NCBI RefSeq assembly: GCF_001665575.1
Contig: NZ_LZSU01000021.1
Span: 122,402 to 186,401, forward strand
Direction of reading: 5' to 3'
DNA from: Mycobacterium sp. 852013-51886_SCH5428379
GTDB lineage: Bacteria > Actinomycetota > Actinomycetes > Mycobacteriales > Mycobacteriaceae
Length of the DNA stretch: 64,000 nucleotides
Part shown: positions 47,689-55,766 of the stretch, in pieces
Position numbering within the stretch: position 1 is the first letter of the stretch
Layout: each line of letters begins with the position of its first letter
Program-made: the position numbers and the translations under genes
Notes under the pieces: generated by a model
Seen by the model: the letters and a program-made list of their open reading frames with translations, nothing else
Told to the model about the DNA's origin: nothing
Databases searched by the model: none

Positions 47689-47712
47689 AAACCATACGGT
47701 ATCGTATGTTTT
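47689..47712. promoter_or_regulatory. inverted-repeat operator before the DoxX-SnoaL pair
   Basis: CATACG and CGTATG flank a 4-base spacer (47693-47708). The symmetry continues outward as AAA...TTT with one mismatch. The site starts 16 bases after the TetR stop and ends 25 bases before the DoxX ATG. Confidence 0.65.
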
Positions 47713-47737
47713 GAATCGGTGCGTCGAAGGGGACGAG

Positions 47738-48094
47738 ATGCCTGCACTTCCCGATCCGGCATGGCCGATCGTCGCGCTCGCGGTCGTCCAGATCGTCGAC
47801 GCCCTGCTGTGCCTCAAACCGGCCGCGTTCATCGCCGACTGTTTCACCGCCGTGCACTGGCCACGCCGACTGTGGTGGCTGATGCCGCCGATCAAGTTCG
47901 CCGCGGCCGCCGGCCTGATCCTGGGGCTGTGGGTGCCCTATCTGGCGGCGCTGACCTGTGCGGCGCTGGTGGTCTACTTCCTCTGCGCGGTCGCCGCGCA
48001 CGTGCGAGCCCGCGACTTCGGCCGCAACCTGTTCCTCAACGCCACGGGGATGCTCCTGCTGTGCGTGGCCACCGGTGTGTACTGCTTCCTGTGA
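47738..48094 (+). CDS. DoxX-like small membrane protein
   Basis: The 118-residue protein has four hydrophobic helices (residues about 8-28, 45-65, 68-90, 98-118), the DoxX/DoxD-like pattern. The ATG at 47738 has AAGGGG upstream. DoxX proteins are linked to quinone or thiosulfate redox and thiol stress in mycobacteria; the role here is unclear. The stop overlaps the next gene (GTGA), so the two are coupled behind the inverted repeat. Confidence 0.8.
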   Translation: MPALPDPAWPIVALAVVQIVDALLCLKPAAFIADCFTAVHWPRRLWWLMPPIKFAAAAGLILGLWVPYLAALTCAALVVYFLCAVAAHVRARDFGRNLFLNATGMLLLCVATGVYCFL

Positions 48095-48441
48095 GTACTC
48101 CTGACGCGCACACCATCTTCCGCCGCTGGATCGGCGAGGTCTGGGCACAGGCGCACATCCCCCACGATCTGGTGGCCGAGGACTTCGTCGGGCACTGGCC
48201 CGACCTCGACGTGCACGGACGCGACGGACTGGCCGCGGTCGTCGCACAGACCCGAGACATGTTCGACGCGTTGGAGTTCGAGATCGTTCTCGGACCGCTG
48301 ACCGACGGTGAGCTGCTCGCCGGCCGGTGGATCGGTGTGGGTCGTCACACCGGCGGAGAGGTCCGGTTCTTCGGCAACGACATCCTGCGAGTGGACGGTG
48401 GGCGCATAGCCGAGTACTGGACCGGAACGTCCGGCGGCTGA
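48091..48441 (+). CDS. SnoaL-like / NTF2-fold protein
   Basis: The product has 116 residues from GTG. The pattern DLVAEDFVGHWPDLDVHGRDGLAAVV, then HTGGEVRFFGNDILRVDGGRIAEYW, is typical of SnoaL-type polyketide-cyclase/ester-cyclase folds. Such proteins bind small hydrophobic molecules as cyclases, isomerases or carriers. It is translationally coupled to the DoxX gene and likely repressed by the TetR protein upstream. Confidence 0.82.
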   Translation: MSTPDAHTIFRRWIGEVWAQAHIPHDLVAEDFVGHWPDLDVHGRDGLAAVVAQTRDMFDALEFEIVLGPLTDGELLAGRWIGVGRHTGGEVRFFGNDILRVDGGRIAEYWTGTSGG

Positions 48442-48497
48442 CGGGTACTGCGACTACCGTCGGAGGGGTCCTCAGCCCCGGCGGGAGGTTGCTCCAC

Positions 48498-49583
48498 GTG
48501 CCCGAATCAAGCGTCGTCGTCCGTCCGCGGCAAGCGGGCAGCAGCGGATACTCGGCCGCCTCGCGGTTGCGTGCTGCCGGTCTGCGCCAGGCGCTCACCT
48601 TGTTCGAGCAGGCCGCGCACGCGGTGCCGCTGCCCCGGCCGCCGCAGCCCATCGTGATCGCCGATTACGGCGCATCGACCGGCCACAATTCGCTGTTGCC
48701 GATCTGCTCGGCGATCGCCGCGCTGCGTAAGCGCACCCGGCCGGAACACTCGATTCTGGTGGCGCACACCGACCTTCCGGACAATGACTTCACCGCGATG
48801 TTCCGGACGCTGTCCGACGACCCGGATTCCTATCTGCGCAAGGATCCCGCCGCCTTCGCCTCCGCGGTCGGACGGTCCTTCTACGGGCAGATCATGCCGT
48901 CCAACAGCGTCAACCTCGGTTGGAGCTCGTGGGCCATCCAGTGGCTGAGCCGCACTCCCGCCGCGGTGCCCGACCACCTGCACGTCGCCCGCAGCACCGA
49001 GGACTCCGTGCGCACCGCCTACGCCAAACAGGCCGCCCAGGACTGGCACGACTTCATCGCGTTCCGCGGACGGGAGCTGTGCCCCGGCGGGCGGCTGGTG
49101 GTGATGACGATGGCGGTCGGCGAGGACGGTGATTTCGGTTTCGCGCCGCTCCTGGCCGCCATGGCCGACACCCTCGCAGAACTGGTCGGCGCGGGTGAGC
49201 TGCGCGACCAGGAGGTCCAGCGGATGACCGTGCCGACGGTCGCGCGCAGCGCCGCGGACTTCCGCGCACCGTTCGCCCCGTCGGGCCGCTTCGAACGCCT
49301 GGAGATCGAGCATCTGGACATCTTCGACGCCGAGGACCGGTTCTTCCAGCAGTACCGGAATGACAAGGACGACAAGGCATTCGGCGCTGAATGGGCGGCC
49401 TTCGCGCGGGCGGCGGTACTCCCGTCGCTGGCTGCGGCGCTGGACCCTGCCGACGAGCCCAGGGTGCAGCGGTTCTTCGACCGGATCGCCACCGGCATCG
49501 CCGCGCGGATGACCGCCTCGCCCGAGCCGACCCGCATCCCGCTGGCGCACGTCGTGCTCCACAAGCGGCCGAAGACGCCCTGA
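48498..49583 (+). CDS. SABATH-type SAM-dependent carboxyl methyltransferase
   Basis: The product has 361 residues from GTG, with GGGAGG upstream. The SAM motif is VIADYGASTGHNSLLPI near residue 52. The SABATH hallmark appears as SNSVNLGWSSWAIQWLSR near residue 136. This family, best known in plants for methylating carboxylates such as salicylate and jasmonate, also occurs in actinobacteria. The substrate is an unknown carboxylic acid. The gene ends one base before the stop of the convergent GlxA-type gene. It may be monocistronic or read through from the SnoaL gene 56 bases upstream. Confidence 0.85.
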   Translation: MPESSVVVRPRQAGSSGYSAASRLRAAGLRQALTLFEQAAHAVPLPRPPQPIVIADYGASTGHNSLLPICSAIAALRKRTRPEHSILVAHTDLPDNDFTAMFRTLSDDPDSYLRKDPAAFASAVGRSFYGQIMPSNSVNLGWSSWAIQWLSRTPAAVPDHLHVARSTEDSVRTAYAKQAAQDWHDFIAFRGRELCPGGRLVVMTMAVGEDGDFGFAPLLAAMADTLAELVGAGELRDQEVQRMTVPTVARSAADFRAPFAPSGRFERLEIEHLDIFDAEDRFFQQYRNDKDDKAFGAEWAAFARAAVLPSLAAALDPADEPRVQRFFDRIATGIAARMTASPEPTRIPLAHVVLHKRPKTP

Positions 49584-49584
49584 A

Positions 49585-50547
49585 TCAGCCGGCGACCCGG
49601 CCGCGGAAGCTGGTGCGGTAACTCTGCGGCGCCACCCCGGTGAGACGCCGGAACTGCTCGCGAAAATTGGCCGGTGAGCTGAAGCCGACCTCCCGGCCGA
49701 TGCGTTCCACCCCGTAGGACGTCGTCTCGAGCAGCTGCTGCGCGTGCCGGACCCGGACGCCGGCCACCCACTGCATCGGCGTCTGCCCCGTCTCGGCCTG
49801 GAAGCGGCGGTTGAGGGTGCGCACGCTCATCGCGGCGTATCCGGCGATGTCGGCCAGGGTGAGCTCGCGGTGCGCCTCCTGCTCGATCCACGCCAGCACC
49901 GCGTCGAGTTCGGTCGGCTCGGCGATGTGCCGCACGTCGGCGCCGTTGCGCAGGATGAACTGGGCCTGCCCTCCGCTGCGGTGCAGCGGAGCCACCGCGA
50001 GGCGGGCCGAATCGGCGGCCACCGCGGCTCCGTGATCGACGGCCACCATGTGCAGGCACAGATCCAGACCCGCCGACGCGCCGGCCGAGGTGAGCACCTG
50101 ACCCTCGTCGACGTAGAGGACGTCGGGGTCGAGGTCGACGGCGGGAAACGCGGCCCGGAAGGCGTCCGCGGCGACCCAGTGCGTGGTCGCACGCCGGCCG
50201 TCGAGCAGTCCGGCGGCGGCGAGCGTGAAGGCACCGGTGCAGATCGAGGCGATCCGGATGCCCGCCGCATACGCCTGCCGCAGCGTTTCGAGCGCGGCGG
50301 CGGGTGGCGGGTTCTCGATGTCGCTGCGTCCCGGGACCACGATGGTGTCCGCCTCCAGGAGCGCTGCGAGTCCGTGGTCGACGGCGATCCGCATCGGCCC
50401 GGCATCGACGACGGGTTCGGGGCCGCACACCACGACGCGGTAACCCGCTGCGCCGGTGGGCAGTTCGACGCGACCGAACACCTCGACCGGCGTGCTCAGA
50501 TCGAACGCGACGGCATCCGGCAGCGCCAGGACCGCGACGGTGTGCAT
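49585..50547 (-). CDS. GlxA-type regulator (DJ-1/PfpI + AraC)
   Basis: The product has 320 residues from the ATG at 50547. Residues 1-180 form a DJ-1/PfpI-like domain with the nucleophile-elbow Cys in IASICTGAFTLAAAG. About residues 215-315 is an AraC helix-turn-helix pair (LTLADIAGYAAMSVRTLNRRFQAETG and VERIGREVGFSSPANFREQFRR). Such regulators respond to metabolites, often amine or quaternary-ammonium compounds. It is 22 bases after the DHDPR-like gene on the same strand and may be cotranscribed with it. Confidence 0.92.
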   Translation of the reverse strand: MHTVAVLALPDAVAFDLSTPVEVFGRVELPTGAAGYRVVVCGPEPVVDAGPMRIAVDHGLAALLEADTIVVPGRSDIENPPPAAALETLRQAYAAGIRIASICTGAFTLAAAGLLDGRRATTHWVAADAFRAAFPAVDLDPDVLYVDEGQVLTSAGASAGLDLCLHMVAVDHGAAVAADSARLAVAPLHRSGGQAQFILRNGADVRHIAEPTELDAVLAWIEQEAHRELTLADIAGYAAMSVRTLNRRFQAETGQTPMQWVAGVRVRHAQQLLETTSYGVERIGREVGFSSPANFREQFRRLTGVAPQSYRTSFRGRVAG

Positions 50548-50569
50548 GCGCCGCAGCCTACTGCCCGGG

Positions 50570-51643
50570 TCAGCGGATCGTGCCCGCCCCCGCGATGAGC
50601 GGCAGGTCGAGCGCGGTGACCCAGCCCGGACGCAGATCGTTGACGGCCGGGACGGCATTGAGCGCGCGCATACCGGTGGCCAGGCAGCCGGCCGCCGCTG
50701 CGTCGCGGCCCGACCCGTCGGTGAAGCGGAAGGCGGTCTCCTGGACGATGCTGGGCGTGCCCTCGATCTCGACGCGGTAGACGTCGCTGTCGTTACCCGA
50801 CGGCCAGTCCGGTGCGGCGTCCTGCCCGATGCGGTTGACGTGTTCGAGTTGAATCCGGGTCTCGCCCCGGTACACCCCGTTGATGGTGAACCGGACCGCC
50901 GCGACGTCGCCGGCCGCGATCACGCCCTTGGCGCTGGTGCGTTCGGTCGGGGTGGCCCACTTCTCGTAGGTGGTGGTGATCTCGTCGAGCATGATGCCCG
51001 CGGCGTGGGCGATCATCGGAACCGTTGCGCCCCAAGCGAAGACCAGGATGTCGGAGGTTTCGAGGAGGGCACGGTGGCCGGGCGGCCTGCCGATGCCCAT
51101 CTCTTCCTCGTAGTCGCCGGTGTAGTTGGTGTAGTCGAGCAGTTCCGAGGCGCGCACTCGCTTGACCTCCGAACAGACCCCCATCAGGGTCATCGGCAAC
51201 AGGTCGTTGGCGAACCCCGGGTCGATGCCGGTGGTGAAACAGGAGGACTCCCCCAGCTCGCACGCCTCGGTGACCGGCTGGATCCAGCCCGGCGGGTTCA
51301 GGTGCATGGTCGGCCACACCCACGGCGTCATGGCCGTCGAGCACACGTCGATCCCCGCGCGTAGGAACCGGGTGATCAACGCGATGTTGGCGTCGGCGTG
51401 CGCGGCCGTCGGGCCGTAGTGCACGAGCGCATCGGGTTCCAGGGCGATCAGCGCGTCGACGTCGTCGGTGGCCACCACGCCCAGCGAGCGGCCGAGTCCG
51501 CAGATGTCCCCGGCGTCGCGGCCGACCTTGTCCGGATCGCTCACTCCGACGCCGACGAGGTCGAACAGCGGATGCCGGTCGATCTCGGCGATCACCATCT
51601 TCCCGACGAACCCCGTGCCCCACACCACGATCCGTTTGGTCAT
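50570..51643 (-). CDS. dihydrodipicolinate-reductase-like NAD(P) dehydrogenase
   Basis: The 357-residue protein begins with MTKRIVVWGTGFVGKMVIAEI, a Rossmann motif. The body has the DapB/homoserine-dehydrogenase-like pattern ALVHYGPTAAHADANI and GIDPGFANDLLPM. It resembles actinobacterial proteins annotated as diaminopentanoate or amine dehydrogenase-like. The true substrate is not known. A hairpin repeat lies 20 bases upstream of its start, between it and the secreted-protein gene. Confidence 0.82.
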   Translation of the reverse strand: MTKRIVVWGTGFVGKMVIAEIDRHPLFDLVGVGVSDPDKVGRDAGDICGLGRSLGVVATDDVDALIALEPDALVHYGPTAAHADANIALITRFLRAGIDVCSTAMTPWVWPTMHLNPPGWIQPVTEACELGESSCFTTGIDPGFANDLLPMTLMGVCSEVKRVRASELLDYTNYTGDYEEEMGIGRPPGHRALLETSDILVFAWGATVPMIAHAAGIMLDEITTTYEKWATPTERTSAKGVIAAGDVAAVRFTINGVYRGETRIQLEHVNRIGQDAAPDWPSGNDSDVYRVEIEGTPSIVQETAFRFTDGSGRDAAAAGCLATGMRALNAVPAVNDLRPGWVTALDLPLIAGAGTIR

Positions 51644-51662
51644 CGGTTCACCTTAGACGCGC

Positions 51663-51719
51663 CGAACGTGAGCTTGTGCACGAGTTTCGCGCGAGTTTTC
51701 GAACACAACCTCACGTTCG
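51663..51719. repeat. 57-base extragenic palindrome
   Basis: CGAACGTGAGCTTGTG (51663-51678) pairs with CACAACCTCACGTTCG (51704-51719), 16 positions with one mismatch, around a 25-base loop. The loop itself can form CGA-TCG and holds two CGAGTTTTCG-like copies. It lies 6 bases after the secreted-protein stop and could act as terminator and/or repeated element. Confidence 0.8.
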
Positions 51720-51725
51720 CGGAGC

Positions 51726-52259
51726 TCAGAAGCAGCGACGCAGACCGCCGGGCTCGCAGATCAACGGATACTGGTCGACCGGGATCGGCAGCTTCTCCTT
51801 GAACGCGATGGTGAACGGCGTCTTGATCATGTTGGCGGGCATCAGACCGTCGCAGGCCGGCGCGTTCTTGGTGGTGCGGGTGCCCGACATCGTGTCGGTG
51901 TTGAACTCGACGGACTCCGTGATCGGTGCGGTGCTGCCGTCGGGACACGTCAGGCCGTCGTTGACCTCGGTGTTGTAGGTCCAGATGCCGCTGGTCAACC
52001 GGGCGTCGCCGCCGGGTAATCCGCCGAAACCCTGTATCGCCATGTGGCACCCGACCGGGAGGTAGAGCGGCTCGCGCAGGTCACCCACCACGGGAACACA
52101 GATCGGATAGATCACCCATTCGCCGGTCAGGCCGTCGGCCTGGGTGTAGGTGTACTTGCCCTCGAGGACCTGCTGTTCGGCCTGCGCTGGGGTCGACGTG
52201 GCGAGCGCCGCGCCCGCGGTGACCGTGACCGCGGCGAGTACGCGTGCGAAGGTCCTCAT
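51726..52259 (-). CDS. secreted hypothetical protein
   Basis: The product has 177 residues from the ATG at 52259. Residues 1-27 are a Sec signal peptide (MRTFARVLAAVTVTAGAAL, cleavage near AQA-EQ). The mature part has six cysteines likely paired outside the cell (ICVPVV, GCHMA, CPDGS, PACDG, LICEPG, RRCF). Mycobacterial proteins of this size and layout are common and uncharacterised. It is divergent from the peptide-importer operon. Confidence 0.85.
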   Translation of the reverse strand: MRTFARVLAAVTVTAGAALATSTPAQAEQQVLEGKYTYTQADGLTGEWVIYPICVPVVGDLREPLYLPVGCHMAIQGFGGLPGGDARLTSGIWTYNTEVNDGLTCPDGSTAPITESVEFNTDTMSGTRTTKNAPACDGLMPANMIKTPFTIAFKEKLPIPVDQYPLICEPGGLRRCF

Positions 52260-52375
52260 TCGAGTGAGTATGGCAGGCCCGTCGTGGCTGGGGAACGGTT
52301 CGGTGGCCGTGCGTTTGCGGTGCGGAGCCCAGGGGGTAAGAGACACCGGAACCGGCCGTTGATCTTGGAGTGATC

Positions 52376-53917
52376 GTGACCCGACGCAGCGCGATGTGCA
52401 GCAGGGTCGTCGCCGCGGTTCTCGCGCTGCTGCTGGCGGTCAGCGGCTGCTCCACCGGTGAACGCGTCGACCTCGGCGACGCCGCGGCGGGCAACCTCAT
52501 CGCCGCCATCGCCGGCGAACCCGATCAGCTCGACCCGCACAAGACGTCGGCGTATTTCTCGTTCGAGGTGCTCGAGAACATCTACGACACACTGGTCGAA
52601 CCCGACGCCGACCTGCAGATGCGCCCGGCACTTGCCGAATCCTGGGAGGTCAGCCCCGATCAGCTGCAGTGGACGTTCCACCTGCGCCGCGGGGTCACCT
52701 TCCACGACGGCACCCCGTTCACCGCCGAGGACGTCGTGTTCTCCTACCGCCGCATCATCGACGAACAACTGACCAACGTCGACAAGTTCAGCGCGGTCAC
52801 CGACATCACCGCGGTGGATCCGGCCACGGTGCGCATCGTCGTCGCCCATCCAACCCCGAATCTGCTCACCAACCTCGGTGGATTCAAGGGTATGGCGATC
52901 GTGTCGCGCGCCAATGTCGACAGCGGTGAGATCGCCACCCGGCCGATCGGCACCGGCCCCTTCGCGTTCGCCACCGCGACGAGCGGCGATTCGATCACGC
53001 TGCGCGCCAACCCGGACTACTGGGGCGGAGCGCCCCGCATCTCGGGTGTCACGTTCCGATTCATCTCCGAGGCGTCCACCGCGCTGTCGGCGCTGCAGGC
53101 CGGCGAGGTCGACTGGACCGACTCGATTCCGCCGCAGCGGGTCTCGCAATTGCGCGACGACGAGTCGCTGCGCCTGGCCGTCACCCCGAGCAACGACTAC
53201 TGGTATCTCGCCCTCAACACCGCCAAACCACCGTGGGACGACGTGCGCGTCCGCCAGGCCATCGCCTACGGCATCGACCGCGACGCCATAGTGCAGGCCA
53301 CCAGCTACGGCACCGCGGCGAAGAATCAGCTCGCGATCCCCGAGGGCAATCCCTGGTACACGTCCTACGACACGTACTCCTATGACATCGACCGAGCCGA
53401 ACGCCTACTGGCCGAGGCGAATTCGACGCCGAAGGATCTCGACCTGCTGGTCACCAGCGAATACCCCGAGACCGTCACCGCCGCGCAGATCATCGCCGAC
53501 AACCTCGCCCCGCTGGGCATCACCGTCAACATCCGCACCGTCGACTTCGCGACCTGGCTGGACGAACAGAACAACGGCAACTTCGACATGCTGATGATGG
53601 GCTGGCTCGGCAACATCGACCCCGACGACTTCTACTACGCCCAGCACCACACCGACGGCACGTCGAACGCTCAGAAGTTCTCTGACCCGGAGGTGGACCG
53701 CCTACTCGACGGCGGCCGGGTCGAGACGAACGTCGACCGGCGCCGGAACGGCTATGCGCGCGCGGCCACCCTGATCGCCGACAAGGTCAGCTACATCTAC
53801 CTGTACAACCCTTCGATCCTGCAGGCCTGGACGCCGGCGCTGACCGATTACGACGCCCGCCGCGACGGCGCCATCCGGTTCCGCGGCGTCGCCCTCGACC
53901 GGGACGCAGCGTCGTGA
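52376..53917 (+). CDS. peptide/nickel ABC transporter solute-binding lipoprotein
   Basis: The product has 513 residues from the GTG at 52376, with GGAG five bases upstream; a GTG at 52370 is also possible. The signal peptide ends in the lipobox LAVSGC. The SBP_bac_5 fold follows, with WTFHLRRGVTFHDGTPFTAEDVVFSYRR near residue 100 and VRQAIAYGIDRDAI. It binds peptides or related ligands at the cell surface for the permeases encoded next. The stop overlaps the first permease (GTGA). Confidence 0.95.
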   Translation: MTRRSAMCSRVVAAVLALLLAVSGCSTGERVDLGDAAAGNLIAAIAGEPDQLDPHKTSAYFSFEVLENIYDTLVEPDADLQMRPALAESWEVSPDQLQWTFHLRRGVTFHDGTPFTAEDVVFSYRRIIDEQLTNVDKFSAVTDITAVDPATVRIVVAHPTPNLLTNLGGFKGMAIVSRANVDSGEIATRPIGTGPFAFATATSGDSITLRANPDYWGGAPRISGVTFRFISEASTALSALQAGEVDWTDSIPPQRVSQLRDDESLRLAVTPSNDYWYLALNTAKPPWDDVRVRQAIAYGIDRDAIVQATSYGTAAKNQLAIPEGNPWYTSYDTYSYDIDRAERLLAEANSTPKDLDLLVTSEYPETVTAAQIIADNLAPLGITVNIRTVDFATWLDEQNNGNFDMLMMGWLGNIDPDDFYYAQHHTDGTSNAQKFSDPEVDRLLDGGRVETNVDRRRNGYARAATLIADKVSYIYLYNPSILQAWTPALTDYDARRDGAIRFRGVALDRDAAS

Positions 53918-54882
53918 CCGGCGTGCTGAGCAGCCCGGTGCTGCGCTTCCTCGCCCGACGGGTGGCCTACTCGCTGGTCGTGCTCGTCGGCGTACTGATC
54001 GTGGTGTTCGGCCTGGTGCAACTGGTCCCCGGCGATCCGGTGCGCATCGCCCTGGGCACCCGCTACACCCCGGAGGCCTACGAGGCGCTGCGTTCGGCCA
54101 GCGGCCTGGACCGGCCGCTGATCGTGCAGTTCTTCAGTTATCTGGGCAACGCGCTGACCGGTGACCTCGGGGTGAGCTTCCGTAACGGCGACCCCGTCAC
54201 CGCGACCCTGCTGGACCGGCTGCCCGCCACCATCTCGCTGGGTCTGGTGGGCATCGTGATCGCCCTGCTGATCGCGGTGCCCGCCGGCATCTGGTCGGCG
54301 CTGCGCGAGGGCCGGATCAGCGACACCATCGTGCGGGTGTGCAGCCAATTCGGCGTCTCGGTGCCGGACTTCTGGATGGGCATCCTGTTCATCGCGCTGT
54401 TCTCCACCACGCTGGGCTGGCTCCCGACGTCGGGATACCGCCCGCTGTTCGACGATCCGGCGGGCTGGCTGCGCCACATCGTGCTGCCCGGCCTGACGGT
54501 CGGCCTGGTCGCGGCGGCGATCATGACGCGCTACATCCGCTCGGCCGTGCTGGAGGTGGCGTCGATGGGTTACGTGCGCACCGCACGGTCCAAGGGGCTC
54601 TCCCCGCGGGTGGTGACGCTGCGCCACACCGTGCGCAACGCGCTGATCCCGGTGCTCACCATCACCGGCATCCAGCTCGCGACCATCCTGGGCGGCGTCA
54701 TCGTCGTCGAGGTCGTGTTCGCCTGGCCCGGCCTGGGCCGGCTGGTCTTCAATGCGGTCGCCGCCCGCGACTACCCCCTCATCCAGGGCGCCGTGCTGCT
54801 CATGGCGGCGCTGTTCCTGCTCATCAACCTCATCGTGGACGTGCTCTACGCGGTGGTCGACCCGAGGATCCGGCTGTCATGA
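53914..54882 (+). CDS. ABC importer permease, DppB type
   Basis: The product has 322 residues from GTG. The N-terminal helix and LVPGDPVRIALGTR segment are typical of DppB/OppB. About five further helices follow, with the ATPase-contact (EAA) loop YVRTARSKGLSPRVVTLRHTVRNALIPVLT. It forms the channel with the DppC-type partner. GTGA and ATGA overlaps tie it to both neighbours. Confidence 0.96.
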   Translation: MTGVLSSPVLRFLARRVAYSLVVLVGVLIVVFGLVQLVPGDPVRIALGTRYTPEAYEALRSASGLDRPLIVQFFSYLGNALTGDLGVSFRNGDPVTATLLDRLPATISLGLVGIVIALLIAVPAGIWSALREGRISDTIVRVCSQFGVSVPDFWMGILFIALFSTTLGWLPTSGYRPLFDDPAGWLRHIVLPGLTVGLVAAAIMTRYIRSAVLEVASMGYVRTARSKGLSPRVVTLRHTVRNALIPVLTITGIQLATILGGVIVVEVVFAWPGLGRLVFNAVAARDYPLIQGAVLLMAALFLLINLIVDVLYAVVDPRIRLS

Positions 54883-55766
54883 CCGCACCCGACGAACAGA
54901 CCCGCGTCTCGTCCTGGCGACTGCTGGCAGGAAACCCGGTCACGCTGGTGAGCGCGATCGTGCTGGCCGCGGTGGTGGTCGTCACCCTGTTCGCCCACTG
55001 GCTGATCCCCTACGGCGTCAACGACATCGACGTGCCCAACGCGTTGCAACCGCCCAGCGGCGCGCACTGGTTCGGCACGGACGAGCTCGGCCGCGACGTC
55101 CTGTCGCGGGTACTGGTCGCGATCCAGGCGTCGATGCGGGTCGCCGTCGTCTCGGTGGCATTCGCGGTGGTGGTGGGCGTGACGATCGGGGTACTGGCGG
55201 GCTTCTTCGGCGGCTGGCTGGACACCGTGTTCATGCGCATCGTCGACGTGATGTTCGCATTCCCGGTGTTACTGCTCGCGCTGGCCGTGGTCGCGATCCT
55301 CGGACCGGGGGTGACGACGACGATCCTGGCGATCGGCATCGTCTACACGCCGATCTTCGCCCGGGTCTCGCGCGCCAGCACGCTGTCGGTGCGCGTCGAA
55401 CCCTATGTGGCGGTGAGCCGGACGATGGGCACCGGCAACGGCTACATCCTGACCCGGCACGTTTTGCCCAACATCGCCGGACCGCTGATCGTGCAGACGT
55501 CGCTGTCACTGGCCTTCGCGATCCTGTCGGAGGCGGCGCTGTCGTTCCTCGGGCTCGGCATCCAGCCGCCGCAGCCGTCGCTGGGCCGGATGATCTTCGA
55601 CTCCCAGGGTTTCGTGACGCTGGCGTGGTGGATGGCGGTGTTCCCCGGTGCGGCGATCTTCGTGATCGTGCTGGCGTTCAACCTGCTCGGCGACGGGCTG
55701 CGCGACGTGCTGGACCCCAAACAGCGCACGCTGGCCGAGGCCCGCCGGGGCGGAGGCGCACCGTGA
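54879..55766 (+). CDS. ABC importer permease, DppC type
   Basis: The product has 295 residues from the ATG at 54879. The DppC signatures are HWFGTDELGRDVLSRVLVAIQASMRVA and the EAA loop YVAVSRTMGTGNGYILTRHVLPNI, followed by AILSEAALSFLGLGIQPPQPSLG. About six membrane helices are present. It pairs with the DppB-type subunit and the fused ATPase. Both ends overlap neighbouring genes by 4 bases. Confidence 0.96.
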   Translation: MTAPDEQTRVSSWRLLAGNPVTLVSAIVLAAVVVVTLFAHWLIPYGVNDIDVPNALQPPSGAHWFGTDELGRDVLSRVLVAIQASMRVAVVSVAFAVVVGVTIGVLAGFFGGWLDTVFMRIVDVMFAFPVLLLALAVVAILGPGVTTTILAIGIVYTPIFARVSRASTLSVRVEPYVAVSRTMGTGNGYILTRHVLPNIAGPLIVQTSLSLAFAILSEAALSFLGLGIQPPQPSLGRMIFDSQGFVTLAWWMAVFPGAAIFVIVLAFNLLGDGLRDVLDPKQRTLAEARRGGGAP

